Origin: Rhodoferax sp. U11-2br
GTDB lineage: Bacteria > Pseudomonadota > Gammaproteobacteria > Burkholderiales > Burkholderiaceae_C
Direction: 5' to 3'
NCBI RefSeq assembly: GCF_018619435.1
Contig: NZ_JAHFZF010000030.1
Span: 1-55,838, forward strand
DNA length: 55,838 bases
In this document: piece after piece, positions 10,207 to 19,655 of the stretch
Layout: the number at the start of each line of letters is the position of its first letter
Position numbering within the stretch: position 1 is the stretch's first letter
Notes under the pieces: generated by a model
Seen by the model: the letters and a program-made list of their open reading frames with translations, nothing else
Databases searched by the model: none
What the model was told of the DNA's origin: nothing
Made by a program: the position numbers and the translations under genes

Positions 10207-10860
10207 TTGAAGATTCTGGTGGTGGATGATCATGCGCTGGTACGAGCGGGCCTGTGCCAGGTGCTGCAGGGGTTGTCACCACACGAGGCCACCGAGGTGT
10301 TCGAAGCCCCCGACTGCGCCCGTGCTTTTGTGCTCGCATCCACCCACCTCGACCTAGACTTGGTGTTGCTGGACTACCACCTGCCCGACATGAACGGCTT
10401 GGCGGCATTGGCCATTTTTGGTGACCGCCACCCGGAGCTGCCGGTGGTGATCCTGTCGGGCTCGGCCAACCCCAGCATTGCACAACGGGTCTTGGCGCAA
10501 GGTGCGGCCGGGTTTGTCACCAAGTCTGGCTTGAGTGACGAGTTATTACATGCGTTGCGTCAGGTGCTGCGTGGCGAGGTCTATTCACCGCTGGAATTCA
10601 GGTCGGCGCACCAGGAAACCCCCGCCTGTTCCGAGATCAGGGCGCCGGTCTTCACGCCGCGCCAGCAGGAGGTGCTGCAATTGTTGCTGGGTGGCTGCAG
10701 CAACCGCGACATCAGCGAGCAGCTGTCCCTGTCGGACGAAACCGTCAAAAACCACGTCAGCAGCATCTTGCGGGGTTTTGGTGTCAAGACCCGCACCCAG
10801 GCCGCCCTGGAAGCGGGCCGCTGGGGCTACGACAAGTCTGCGCCTGTCACCTCCCGCTGA
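10207..10860 (+). CDS. NarL/FixJ-family response regulator
   Basis: A 217-residue two-domain response regulator. The receiver domain (1-120) has the acidic pair at D7-D8, the phospho-acceptor D56 in LVLLDYHLPDMNG and K106. The LuxR-type helix-turn-helix (about 148-203) reads FTPRQQEVLQLLLGG, then SNRDISEQLSLSDETVKNHV. The start is TTG 10207, supported by a GGAG site 8 bases upstream and by MKILVVDDH being the normal receiver N-terminus. It converges on the hybrid kinase gene with a 34-base overlap of their 3' ends, which suggests the two belong to one signalling system. The DNA targets are unknown, but the TonB-receptor operon next door is an obvious candidate. Confidence 0.92.
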   Translation: MKILVVDDHALVRAGLCQVLQGLSPHEATEVFEAPDCARAFVLASTHLDLDLVLLDYHLPDMNGLAALAIFGDRHPELPVVILSGSANPSIAQRVLAQGAAGFVTKSGLSDELLHALRQVLRGEVYSPLEFRSAHQETPACSEIRAPVFTPRQQEVLQLLLGGCSNRDISEQLSLSDETVKNHVSSILRGFGVKTRTQAALEAGRWGYDKSAPVTSR

Positions 10861-12794
10861 TCCGCTTGCTCCATCAACAGGTGGCGCAGCAGGCTGCGTA
10901 ACTTAGCCGGGCGCACGGGTTTGTGCAGCAGCGTCAGGCCCGCCGCCTGCGCCGCCTGGATCAGCCCGGGATCGGTGTCCCCACTCATCAGGCAGGCGGG
11001 TGTGGCGGTGCCAAGGCGCTGGCGCAAGCCTTGCACCAACTGCATACCGTTGTGCCCTTCCTGCAATCGGTAGTCACTCACAATCACGTCGGGCACCAGG
11101 CCCTGGGCCAGACACTCCAAAGCATCCGACGCACCACGCGCCTGCGCCACACGCATGCCCCAACTGACCAGCAAACCCACCAGGGCGCTGCGGGCCAGGG
11201 CATCGTCTTCCACCACCAACGCACAACGCTCACGCACATCATCAGGCGTCATCTTGTCTTTGGTGACTTCTTCCTCCTGGGCCTGCGGGCCAGCAGCTGA
11301 AGGCAAACTCAGGGTGAACCTGGTGCCCCTGCCAGGCCGCGACATCATGTTCAGAGGGTGATCCAGCAAATTGACTGTGCGCTGGACAATATTAAGCCCC
11401 AGACCCAAGCCCTTGGTGCGGTCCCGGGCGGCATTGCCCACCTGGTAAAACTCGGCAAACACCGCCTGTTGGTGTTCCGGCGCAATGCCGATGCCGCTGT
11501 CCCACACCTGCAGCTCAACCCGGCCCGATGCCCTTTGGCGGGCTGCCACCAGCACACCACCACGTTCTGTGTAACGCAAGGCATTGCCCGCCAGATTGAG
11601 CAACACGCGGTAAATCAGAGTGGCATCACTCATCACCCACAAGGGGGTGGGTCGTACCCGCAAGCGCAGCCCTTTGTCGGCGGCCTCGGCGCTCAATGCC
11701 TGCTGCAACTGGTCAAACAGGCCAGACAGGGCAAATGGTCGTCTGTCCACCTGTACTGCACCAGCCTCCAGACGGGAGATGTCCAGCAAACCGTCCAGCA
11801 GGTTCTGCATGGCACGCACAGAAGCGTCCAGGTTGCCAATCAGCTCACCCGTTTGCCGGTCATGCGGCAACTGCGCCAAGCGTGACACAAACAAGCCCAG
11901 CGCATGGGTGGGCTGGCGCAGATCATGACTGGCAGCGGCTAAAAACCGCGACTTGGCCACATTCGCCTGTTCCGCCTCGTCCTTTTTTTCGCGCAGGGCC
12001 TGGGTGGCCAGCTCGATCTGCTGCTCGAGTTCAACCCGCGCCTCTGACAGGCGCTTGGCCATCAGATGGATGTGGCGCTGCAAATCCTGCAGCGGATCGT
12101 GGGCAGAAGCCTGGTCACAAAGCTTGTCCACCGCCGCAAAATCACCCTGACCAATACGCTCGACCAACTGGGTGATGCGAGTGATCGGACGGATCACACC
12201 CCGGCTCAAAACCACTGCCAAAGCCATGCCAAAGAGCAGGCTCAAGGCACCAATCACCCCGCCCGAGAGCAGCAAGTCGTGTTTGCGGGTGTCCACACTC
12301 TGGCGCGAAAACACCATCACCACCTGCCCCAGTTGCACTGGTGATTGCGACTTTTGCACACCATTGTTTTCAAACAGATCGTCGATCGGCACGGTGCTTG
12401 GAAACACCGGCTGTGCCAACCAATCCAGCCGCCGATCCGGCGCAAAACCCTGCATTTCCAGACCACTCATGGGCAAGGAAAACGCCTGGTCGGCCTGGCC
12501 CGCGCTGGCCAACAGCTGGCCCTTGACGTTCAGAATACCCACCCAGCGCACATCGGTCTCTTGCAAAGCCCCCACGGCCAACGCCTGCAACTGCGGCACA
12601 TTGCCCGAAAACAAACCATATTCACTGGCCACCGACGCCTGTCGCACCACGGCGCGATTGCGCTGGTCGTAGGCCGCTTGCATGTCACCAAAGCGGGCCA
12701 ACAGGAACACGGTGGCCAACAAGGTGCTGATCAGGGCCAGCGGCAACAGGGCCGCCAACAACATGCGACTGCGGATATCAAGTGTCTTCTTCAT
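10827..12794 (-). CDS. Hybrid sensor histidine kinase with C-terminal receiver
   Basis: A 655-residue inner-membrane kinase. It has a first membrane helix (about 10-33), a periplasmic sensor region (about 35-170), a second helix (about 175-197) and a HAMP-like linker. A coiled coil precedes the dimerisation domain, with the phospho-accepting His at 290 in ASHDLRQPTHALGL. The ATPase domain follows (NLAGNALRYT; DSGIGI; GLGLGLNIV), and then a receiver (526-640) with D574. The ATG overlaps the stop of the upstream binding-protein gene (ATGA). The pathway inferred from the order is binding protein sensing ligand, kinase, then the facing LuxR-type regulator. The 3' end overlaps that regulator by 34 bases. 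Confidence 0.93.
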   Translation of the reverse strand: MKKTLDIRSRMLLAALLPLALISTLLATVFLLARFGDMQAAYDQRNRAVVRQASVASEYGLFSGNVPQLQALAVGALQETDVRWVGILNVKGQLLASAGQADQAFSLPMSGLEMQGFAPDRRLDWLAQPVFPSTVPIDDLFENNGVQKSQSPVQLGQVVMVFSRQSVDTRKHDLLLSGGVIGALSLLFGMALAVVLSRGVIRPITRITQLVERIGQGDFAAVDKLCDQASAHDPLQDLQRHIHLMAKRLSEARVELEQQIELATQALREKKDEAEQANVAKSRFLAAASHDLRQPTHALGLFVSRLAQLPHDRQTGELIGNLDASVRAMQNLLDGLLDISRLEAGAVQVDRRPFALSGLFDQLQQALSAEAADKGLRLRVRPTPLWVMSDATLIYRVLLNLAGNALRYTERGGVLVAARQRASGRVELQVWDSGIGIAPEHQQAVFAEFYQVGNAARDRTKGLGLGLNIVQRTVNLLDHPLNMMSRPGRGTRFTLSLPSAAGPQAQEEEVTKDKMTPDDVRERCALVVEDDALARSALVGLLVSWGMRVAQARGASDALECLAQGLVPDVIVSDYRLQEGHNGMQLVQGLRQRLGTATPACLMSGDTDPGLIQAAQAAGLTLLHKPVRPAKLRSLLRHLLMEQADQREVTGADLS

Positions 12795-13744
12795 GGCAGT
12801 CGCTCCAGACGTCGCAAGGCCAAACGCAGTGCCTGGGCGTCAAGCGTCAGGTCCAACACACGTGCCACATGGGCATTCACACCCACTTCAAAATCATTGG
12901 GCTCCAGCACATGGTCTGGCAGGGGTTTGCCACGCAACACCCCCAGCACCAGCTCGGCCGCCTGCTGACCCGCCTGCACTGGCGTGGTGTAGAGTGCCAA
13001 CACCGCGCCTGCACGCACATAGGCCGGTGAAAAAGCGACGAGGGGGATACGCGCATGAAAACTCGACATCAGGATGTTTTGAAGGGTGTTGCTGTTGTAA
13101 ATTGCCGGGTCTGCCAAAGCCAGTAGCACATCGCTGCCAGCCAACACCTGCGCCAGGGCCAAAGGCAAATCGTCGGCCTGGGTGACTCTGGTTTCTTGCA
13201 GTTCCAGGCCATTGGCGGCCACCAGCGGCCTCAGCCCTGACGCCCGGTCAGCGGACTCGGCTCCCCATAACACACCCAGACGCCTAATCTGCGGCAAGGC
13301 CAGCCGGACCAGTGCCAGCTGGCGTGCCAGGGGCTGGTCCAGGTAAATCGCACTCAAGCGGGCAGAGACCGTCTTGCCCTGGTTTCGCACAATGCGATCA
13401 AAGCTGCTGCGCGGAATCAGGGCACTCAAGACCGATGCCTGGGTGCCTGCAGCCATCAGCAGTTGTGTGGCCTCGCTGCCCAACGCCACATAGACCGTGG
13501 GTCGGGGTGGTTGACCCGACTTGAATCGCACAGCAAGATCAGCGGCCAAGGACTGCGCTATATCGGTCCTGGCAATACCTTGGCGCACCAGATGGTCGGT
13601 CAGCGCCTCGGCGGTTTGGGTGTAAGCGGCGGCCGTATCGCTGCTGACGATGAGCACCCGGGCCGTCACATCCGGCACCTGCGCCCAGGCGCCCCAGACG
13701 CCAAGCGTCAGGGCCAAGAACACAGAGCGCAAGACCACGGCCAT
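12791..13744 (-). CDS. Periplasmic ABC-type substrate-binding protein (sensor partner)
   Basis: A 317-residue protein with an N-terminal signal peptide (about residues 1-21, cleaved after AWA). The fold suggests the ABC_sub_bind (TrpX-like) family: ARVLIVSSDTAAAY at the start, a YVALGSEATQLL segment and a C-terminal lobe with IPLVAFSPAYVRAGAVL. No ABC permease or ATPase gene is nearby. It sits between a TonB receptor gene (8-base gap) and a kinase gene (ATGA overlap), so it more likely presents a ligand to the kinase or takes it from the receptor than feeds an ABC importer. The ligand is not known. Confidence 0.8.
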   Translation of the reverse strand: MAVVLRSVFLALTLGVWGAWAQVPDVTARVLIVSSDTAAAYTQTAEALTDHLVRQGIARTDIAQSLAADLAVRFKSGQPPRPTVYVALGSEATQLLMAAGTQASVLSALIPRSSFDRIVRNQGKTVSARLSAIYLDQPLARQLALVRLALPQIRRLGVLWGAESADRASGLRPLVAANGLELQETRVTQADDLPLALAQVLAGSDVLLALADPAIYNSNTLQNILMSSFHARIPLVAFSPAYVRAGAVLALYTTPVQAGQQAAELVLGVLRGKPLPDHVLEPNDFEVGVNAHVARVLDLTLDAQALRLALRRLERLP

Positions 13745-13752
13745 GAGCGGGT

Positions 13753-15768
13753 TCAGTCTTCCAGACGCAGGGTGATGTAGGCCTGCTTTTGGAATAAGAA
13801 CTCCTTTTTGAAGTCGCGGTAAGCCGACCCCATGTTCTGCACCACCAGCGCGATCTCACCGCGCCGTGTGCCCCAGCGCAGGGACTTCGCCACACGCAGA
13901 TCGGTGCGCCGTGAAGCTTGGGCATCCATCTCACTGCCACCAAACATGGACCATCCACGGCTATCTGCATGCGTCAACATCACTTGCATCTGCCCCGGCA
14001 ATTTTTGTGTATAACTCAGGGTGCTGGCCAGCTGCGGCGCTGCCACGGCGTCACCGGGACTAACGGTCGTGATGTCGGTGTAGGTCTGATTCAGGACAAA
14101 CTGCGCGCCGCCCCAGGGCTGCCATTTGAGTTGGTACTCGGCACCCCGAATCGTAAAACTCTCGTCATTGAGGTAGGACTTGGGTCGCCCGTCCTGAACG
14201 CGGATAAAGTGTTTGAGCTTCTCATCGAACACCCGAACGTCCAATGCCATGCGCCAGTAAGGAAATTCGCCCAGATAACCTACCTCCTTGCTCGTCAGCT
14301 CTTCGGACAACAACTCACTGTTGCCACGCCCGGTCTGCATCAGCTGATGACCGTTCCAGTAATACCGGACATCCGCAAAACGCTCCATGCTGCTAGGCGG
14401 GCGGTAGGCTTTGGACAGGCCTGCCCGCAAGGTGTGTCCCGAGGACACATGCCAGTTGAGCATCACCCTTGGCGCCAGCGAATCACCGTTGTCGCTGCTG
14501 TGCTCGGCCAAGGCGCCCAGGTTCAGCAACCAGTTTTTGGCGACACGCCACTCCAGATTGCCAAACAAGCGGGTGAAGTCGTTCACAAAGGTGCTTTGTG
14601 TGTTGTACAGCGCCAGCGACTGAACCCGCTCGCTGCGGAATTCCCCGCCCCACACCAGCCTGATGGCATCACTGCGGCGCAAGCTGTGCTGCAGGGTCAG
14701 CACATCACTGCTAGCTGTGCCGTCGGCACTGACGGTGTAAATGTCGCTGGAGGTAAAAGGGCGACTGATGAAGTAGGACGCGTCATCCAGAAAGGGACGA
14801 ACCCGGTTGAGTTGTCGCAGGTCATAGGGGAATCCATCGGCGTAACGCTCCTGCGTGTGTGACAGCTTGAGCGACACATCTTCGTCCGCACTCAGACTGT
14901 GTTTGTAGTCGAGCTGGGCGTAGGCTGAGCCAAAGTCAAAATGTCGCTGGGCGTTGCCGGTTTCACCCGCCCTGCCCCGACCCGAATCGATGCTCAACGC
15001 GCCCAGGCGCACCTGCACCTCATCCACACCATTGGGGCGAAGGTCTGAGCGGAAGTTGATGCGTGAAACCCGGTTCTGGCCGTAGGCGCCGGTCAGACCG
15101 TCGTCCTCACGGGTGTCAGCTGTCAGGCGAAAGCTGCCGCGCCAGTCACCCCAGCCAAGGCGCGCCTGGGTGTCGCGGATACCGTTCTCACCCACGGTGA
15201 CCGAACCTTGTGCACCCAGCGTGTCGGCGGTGTGGCGGGTCACGATGTTGATCACCCCCAGCATCGCCCGGGCACCATAAGCGGCCGAGTTGGAGCCACG
15301 CAGCACCTCGATACGTTCAATGTCCTCGATCGCCACCGTCTGCAAGCCCGGGCCAACGCTGCCAGTGAAATACGGCGAATACACCGAACGCCCGTCAATC
15401 TGCACCTCCAGCCGGTTCGAGTAGGCGTCAAACGCACCGTGGTAACTGACCAGCGGCGCCACGCTCTCAAACGCGTTGCTGACCTGAAAACCCGGCACCA
15501 GGCGCAGCAGATCGGCCACATCACGCGCGCCAGAGTTGCGGATGGTGTCGCGGTCCAGAATGCTCACCGCACCGGGGGTCTCGTCCAGGCGCTGCGGCAG
15601 GCGCGACACACTCAGCACAATCGGCATGTCCGACAAAAAGTCTTTTTCAGACACCGAAGCGACGACCTGGGCCAGTGCCTGGCCGCCAACGAGCAAGCCT
15701 CCGGTCAACAGCGCGGCCGGCAACAGGTGAATATCAAGGGATGGAAAAGGAGGTAAAGCAGCTTGCAT
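13753..15768 (-). CDS. TonB-dependent outer-membrane receptor
   Basis: A 671-residue outer-membrane receptor. An N-terminal signal-like segment (to about ALAQ, residue 34) is followed by a plug domain (about 50-170: LDETPGAVSILDR, DVADLLRLVPGFQV, IERIEVLRGSNSAAYGARA). A beta-barrel ends with FLFQKQAYITLRLED, whose alternating hydrophobic/aromatic end suits outer-membrane insertion. These receptors take up siderophores, B12, sugars or other bulky ligands using TonB energy. It is first of three tightly spaced minus-strand genes with a binding protein and a hybrid kinase, so a ligand-sensing role is plausible. The ligand cannot be named from sequence. Confidence 0.92.
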   Translation of the reverse strand: MQAALPPFPSLDIHLLPAALLTGGLLVGGQALAQVVASVSEKDFLSDMPIVLSVSRLPQRLDETPGAVSILDRDTIRNSGARDVADLLRLVPGFQVSNAFESVAPLVSYHGAFDAYSNRLEVQIDGRSVYSPYFTGSVGPGLQTVAIEDIERIEVLRGSNSAAYGARAMLGVINIVTRHTADTLGAQGSVTVGENGIRDTQARLGWGDWRGSFRLTADTREDDGLTGAYGQNRVSRINFRSDLRPNGVDEVQVRLGALSIDSGRGRAGETGNAQRHFDFGSAYAQLDYKHSLSADEDVSLKLSHTQERYADGFPYDLRQLNRVRPFLDDASYFISRPFTSSDIYTVSADGTASSDVLTLQHSLRRSDAIRLVWGGEFRSERVQSLALYNTQSTFVNDFTRLFGNLEWRVAKNWLLNLGALAEHSSDNGDSLAPRVMLNWHVSSGHTLRAGLSKAYRPPSSMERFADVRYYWNGHQLMQTGRGNSELLSEELTSKEVGYLGEFPYWRMALDVRVFDEKLKHFIRVQDGRPKSYLNDESFTIRGAEYQLKWQPWGGAQFVLNQTYTDITTVSPGDAVAAPQLASTLSYTQKLPGQMQVMLTHADSRGWSMFGGSEMDAQASRRTDLRVAKSLRWGTRRGEIALVVQNMGSAYRDFKKEFLFQKQAYITLRLED

Positions 15769-15886
15769 CAGGGCTCAGATCTTCTGTTTGTTTTGCACAG
15801 ATTTTGCCCTGCCCCGCTCACCCCCCGCTGACACCTGTCCTCACCGGACTCAGGACCGTGTCAGAGCAGCAAAAATGCTACTCAGT

Positions 15887-15937
15887 CTATAGCTATCAGC
15901 CCTTTATCCATAAGGGCTAACGGTAAAAAATGCATAC
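15887..15937 (+). repeat. Dispersed palindromic repeat, copy 3 (upstream of TonB receptor)
   Basis: This copy reads CTATAGCTATCAGCCCTTTA, then TCCATAAGGGCTAACGG. The right arm diverges after GGGCTA. It lies in the 241-base gap between the TonB receptor start and the flavodoxin-like gene end, upstream of the receptor operon. Apart from the nearby terminator nothing else was recognised in that gap. Confidence 0.85.
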
Positions 15938-15967
15938 AAACTTCAAAAACCTGGCGCCCACACCTGA

Positions 15968-15994
15968 CAAAAACCCGGCCACGCTGGGCCGGGT
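15968..15994 (-). terminator. Rho-independent terminator of the flavodoxin-like gene
   Basis: On the minus strand ACCCGGCC and GGCCGGGT form an 8-bp GC-rich stem with a 6-base loop, followed by TTTTTG. It lies 16 bases after the stop at 16010 and would end transcription of the flavodoxin-like gene. Confidence 0.85.
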
Positions 15995-16009
15995 CAGCGT
16001 CAGCTTTGA

Positions 16010-16564
16010 TCAGGCGCTGAACTTGGCAGCAACAGCCGCCACACGCTGACCAAACAGCCGCGCGGTTTCCAGATCACCAGGCAGCATCTCTGCGGGCGAG
16101 GCGTCCGACGGTGACTGCGCCATGGCGCCGCTGAACGAGCCGACATAGTTAAGGTCGTTGCGCTGCGCCGCCTTGCTGTTGCTGGGCATCATGCCGGTGC
16201 CCACCCAGATCCCGCTGTGTTGCATGGCCAGGGTGAACAAATAGTGCAAGGTGGACAACTTGTCGCCGTTCATGGTGGCACTGTTGGTGAAACCGGCAAA
16301 CACCTTGTCTTTCCAGGCCTGGCCAAACCAGGGTTTGCTGGTGGCATCGGCAAACTTCTTGAACTGCCAGCTCACCGAGCCCATGTAAGTGGGGCTGCCA
16401 AAAATGATGGCGTCCGCCGCATTCAAGGTGGCCCAACCGGCCTCAGACACGTTGCCGTCAGCGTCAATCGCCACCAGCTCGGCAGCGGCGCCGTCGGCCA
16501 CAGATTGCGCCATGCGCAGGGTGTGGCCGTAGCCAGAATGGAAAACAACTGCAACTTTGGCCAT
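16010..16564 (-). CDS. Flavodoxin-like NAD(P)H-dependent oxidoreductase
   Basis: A 184-residue flavodoxin/WrbA-type fold. VAVVFHSGYGHTLRMA forms the FMN phosphate loop, FGSPTYMGS the second FMN loop, and FTNSATMNGDK the third. Start ATG 16564 is chosen over upstream in-frame possibilities because a TAGGAG site sits before it and the fold begins at MAKVAVVFHS. It probably reduces quinones or other small acceptors in the cytoplasm. It lies next to a pirin gene on the same strand (about 70-base gap) and ends at a strong terminator. An exact substrate is not readable. Confidence 0.88.
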   Translation of the reverse strand: MAKVAVVFHSGYGHTLRMAQSVADGAAAELVAIDADGNVSEAGWATLNAADAIIFGSPTYMGSVSWQFKKFADATSKPWFGQAWKDKVFAGFTNSATMNGDKLSTLHYLFTLAMQHSGIWVGTGMMPSNSKAAQRNDLNYVGSFSGAMAQSPSDASPAEMLPGDLETARLFGQRVAAVAAKFSA

Positions 16565-16633
16565 GAAACAACTCCTAAAGGTTAAATAAAAACAACTGAC
16601 ACGATCACTCAAACACCCCGGCCCGCAGGCACA

Positions 16634-17335
16634 TCAGGCGGACAAATCAAACACCAGCACCTCGGCATCCACGCCGTCGGACAGCGTGAGCAACGGCTCA
16701 TCGTCCAGCAGCGCGGCGTCGCCCGCGTGCAGCGTGAGGCCGTTGACCACCAGTTCACCGCGCACCAGAAACACATACCCCTTGCGTTGCGCCGCCAAAG
16801 CCAAATCGGCAGTTTGCCCGGTTTCGAACAAACCTGCATACAGGCGTGCGTCAGCGTGCAGGCTGACCGAACCCTGGGCGCCGTCCGGCGAGGCGACCAG
16901 GCACAAGCGGCCCTGCTTGCGCTCAGTCTCGAACGTCTTTTGCTCGTAGCCCGGCTCGATGCCTTGCACATTGGGCAAGATCCAGATCTGCAGAAAGTGG
17001 GTGGTCTCATCCACTGCGTGGTTGTATTCGCTGTGCTGCACACCGCTGCCCGCACTCATGCGCTGCACCTCGCCGGGCCGGATGGTCTGCACATTGCCCA
17101 TGCTGTCTTTGTGCGCCAAAGCCCCCGACATCACATAGGACACGATCTCCATATCGCGGTGGCCATGGGTGCCAAAACCCTTGTCGGGCGCAATACGGTC
17201 TTCGTTGATCACCCGCAAATTGCCCCAACCCATGTGCGCCGGATCGAAATAACCCGCAAACGAAAAACTGTGGAACGATTTGAGCCAGCCGTGGTCGGCA
17301 AAACCGCGTTCTTGCGAAGGTCTGAGTTGGATCAA
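16634..17335 (-). CDS. Pirin family protein
   Basis: A 233-residue bicupin of the pirin/YhhW family. The N-terminal domain contains FHSFSFAGYFDPAHMGWGNL and GFGTHGHRDMEIVSYVMSG, with metal-binding His and Glu, then SAGSGVQHSEYN. The C-terminal cupin ends in VLVFDLS. Members have been reported with quercetinase activity or as redox-responsive regulators. The start is a TTG at 17333-17335, chosen because AAGGAG sits 5 bases before it and the family N-terminus (IQLRPSQERG) begins there. It is divergent from a LysR regulator across a 103-base gap and upstream of the flavodoxin-like gene. Confidence 0.93.
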   Translation of the reverse strand: MIQLRPSQERGFADHGWLKSFHSFSFAGYFDPAHMGWGNLRVINEDRIAPDKGFGTHGHRDMEIVSYVMSGALAHKDSMGNVQTIRPGEVQRMSAGSGVQHSEYNHAVDETTHFLQIWILPNVQGIEPGYEQKTFETERKQGRLCLVASPDGAQGSVSLHADARLYAGLFETGQTADLALAAQRKGYVFLVRGELVVNGLTLHAGDAALLDDEPLLTLSDGVDAEVLVFDLSA

Positions 17336-17438
17336 GGTGACTCCTTGTGTGAATAGGACAATGGCCACTTTAGCCGGGCACACCTCTGTGATCTCCCTGA
17401 GGTTTTGATGGCATCATTCAAATGTTTCGAATAAAAGA

Positions 17439-18383
17439 ATGTCGACCATGCAAACCGCACGCAAGGTATTGACCCCTGAAGCGCTCGCCATGCTGCAAAC
17501 CATTGCCGATACCGGCAGTTTTGCGGCCGCCGCGCGGGCCTTGGGCATGGTGCCCAGCGCCTTGACTTACCGGGTCCGCCAGATGGAAGACGCGCTGGAT
17601 GTGCTGCTGTTTGACCGCAGCTCACGCCAGGCGGTGGCCACCCAGGCCGGGCTGGAGCTGTTGCGCGAAGGTGAACGCCTGCTGCAAGAGATTGACGCGG
17701 TGGCCAACCGTGTCAAACGTGTGGCCACCGGCTGGGAGCCGCAGTTCACCATTGCGGTGGACGCCATCATCGCCAAGGCCACGGTGATGGAACTGTGTGA
17801 GCGTTTTCTGGAAGGCGCACCACCCACGCGCATCCGGCTGCGTGACGAAACCCTCTCAGGCACGCTGGAGGCGCTGACCAGTGGCCAGGCCGACCTGGCC
17901 CTGGGTGTGGCCGACATGACGCAAAACATCGGCCTGCACGGTCAGTTGCTGGGAGAAGTGCGTTTTGTATTTGCGGTGGCACCCCACCACCCGCTGGCCG
18001 CGTCAAACGAACCGCTGTGTGATGAGGAGTTGCGCCAACACCGCGCCGTGGCGGTGGCCGACACCATCAGCCGCGGGCGCGGCATGAGCATCGGGTTGCT
18101 GGGTGGCCAGGACGTGCTGACCGTGGCCACCATGCAGGACAAACTCGACGCCCACATCCGCGGTCTAGGCTGCGGCTTTTTGCCCGAATCGATGGTGGTG
18201 GACCACCTCGCCACCGGGCGGTTAGTGGCACGCAACACGGTGCGCGCGCCGCGCGTCGTCAGTCTGAACTACGCCTGGCGCGCCAGCAGTGCCACGCCCG
18301 GGCGAGCAATGCAGTGGTGGCTGGATGTGCTGGGCAGCGCCACCACACGCGCGGCTTTGCTGCAGCGTCACCGAGGCGTGTAA
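17439..18383 (+). CDS. LysR-family transcriptional regulator
   Basis: A 314-residue LysR-type regulator. The N-terminal winged helix-turn-helix (about residues 12-70) reads LQTIADTGSFAAAARALGM, then PSALTYRVRQMEDALDV. The co-inducer domain follows, with FTIAVDAIIAK and PHHPLAASNEP. It is divergent from the pirin gene, the usual arrangement for a LysR regulator and its target. The 103-base gap would hold both promoters; this is inference. The FAD-protein gene starts 82 bases after its stop. The inducer is unknown. Confidence 0.93.
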   Translation: MSTMQTARKVLTPEALAMLQTIADTGSFAAAARALGMVPSALTYRVRQMEDALDVLLFDRSSRQAVATQAGLELLREGERLLQEIDAVANRVKRVATGWEPQFTIAVDAIIAKATVMELCERFLEGAPPTRIRLRDETLSGTLEALTSGQADLALGVADMTQNIGLHGQLLGEVRFVFAVAPHHPLAASNEPLCDEELRQHRAVAVADTISRGRGMSIGLLGGQDVLTVATMQDKLDAHIRGLGCGFLPESMVVDHLATGRLVARNTVRAPRVVSLNYAWRASSATPGRAMQWWLDVLGSATTRAALLQRHRGV

Positions 18384-18465
18384 AGTCGGTCACAACGGCG
18401 GGAGACAACTTGCCCTTCACAACAACACAACACGCCTACACACCTTTACCTCTGGAGCCAACACT

Positions 18466-19521
18466 ATGAACAAATCCCCTCGCATGCGCCAACACATTGC
18501 CGTCATTGGTGCGGGCATGGCGGGTGTCACCTGCGCACGCACCCTGGTGCAGGCGGGCCACACCGTCACTCTGTTTGAAAAAAGTGGCGGTCTGGGAGGA
18601 CGCATGGCCACCCGCGACAGCGCCTTTGGCTCGTTTGACCACGGCGCCCAATACTTCACCGCACGCGACCCACGTTTTGTCATGGCGCTGGAAACCTCGC
18701 CCGCGCTAGTCAAACGCTGGAGCGCCAACACCGTGCAGGTGATTGACGAGACAGGCCAGGTTGACACCTCCGCAGCACCGGTGAACGAAGCACACTGGGT
18801 CGGTGTGCCGGGCATGAACGCGCTGGTGGCGGGCTGGGCACGCGACATCCAGGCACCCAGCCAGATCGAGTTACACGCCCGCGTCACCCTGATCGAGCCC
18901 GATGCCCTCAAACCCGGGGCCTGGCAACTGCGCACCGAAGGTCCCGATGACGCGCGCCATGTGTACTCCGGATTTAACGCTGTTTTGATGGCTATCCCAA
19001 GCCCCCAAGCGCAAAGTCTGCTACAAACTTCGAAGTTGGCCGAGGCCTGGCTGCCCTTGCTCGACGGGGTTGACATGGCGCCCTGCTGGACGTTGATGCT
19101 GGCCTTCCCCCAGGCCATGCAACCCGATCTGTCTACACTGGGGCCGCAGTGGAGCGCGGCGCGCAGCAAACACCACCGCATTGCCTGGCTGGCCCGTGAA
19201 TCGAGCAAACCCGGACGCAGCCCGATTGAGCGCTGGACGGTACAGGCCAGTGCCGACTGGTCACAGGAACATCTGCAGGATGACCCGGTGCGGGTGCAGG
19301 CCAAGCTGCTCAAGGCCTTTGGCGAAGTTACCGGCATCCACGCCGAACCCGCATTGGTCGACAGCCAGCGCTGGCTCTACGCCAAAACCCGCCAGACCCT
19401 GGGCCAGAGCCACTTGTTCAATGCCGAACTGGGCTTGGGCCTGTGCGGCGACTGGTGCCAGGGTTACCGGGTGGAAAACGCCTTTGTCTCCGGTCTGGAA
19501 CTGGCTCTGGCGGTGCTGTAA
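18466..19521 (+). CDS. FAD-dependent amine-oxidase-like protein (renalase-type)
   Basis: A 351-residue flavoprotein. [18 protein letters not shown] forms the dinucleotide-binding site, [15 protein letters not shown] the second FAD-contact motif, and [17 protein letters not shown] is typical of the renalase/amine-oxidase-like group. The C-terminus ([19 protein letters not shown]) closes the FAD domain. ATG 18466 follows CTGGAG, and the 18289-18465 stretch is not used because it overlaps the LysR gene and lacks family similarity. Function is unproven; members oxidise NAD(P)H isomers or unknown small molecules. Confidence 0.88.
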   Translation: MNKSPRMRQHIAVIGAGMAGVTCARTLVQAGHTVTLFEKSGGLGGRMATRDSAFGSFDHGAQYFTARDPRFVMALETSPALVKRWSANTVQVIDETGQVDTSAAPVNEAHWVGVPGMNALVAGWARDIQAPSQIELHARVTLIEPDALKPGAWQLRTEGPDDARHVYSGFNAVLMAIPSPQAQSLLQTSKLAEAWLPLLDGVDMAPCWTLMLAFPQAMQPDLSTLGPQWSAARSKHHRIAWLARESSKPGRSPIERWTVQASADWSQEHLQDDPVRVQAKLLKAFGEVTGIHAEPALVDSQRWLYAKTRQTLGQSHLFNAELGLGLCGDWCQGYRVENAFVSGLELALAVL

Positions 19522-19655
19522 GCTGCGAGCCAGGCAGGCACAAAGCAGCGTCGAGCTGCCTGGCGGCGGCTGTTCCGGGTGCCTGCACCGACCGGTTTGA
19601 TGGCCGCGCCTATGGTGCGGTTGTCACCAAAAAGCCACTGTTCACCGCGCCAACC

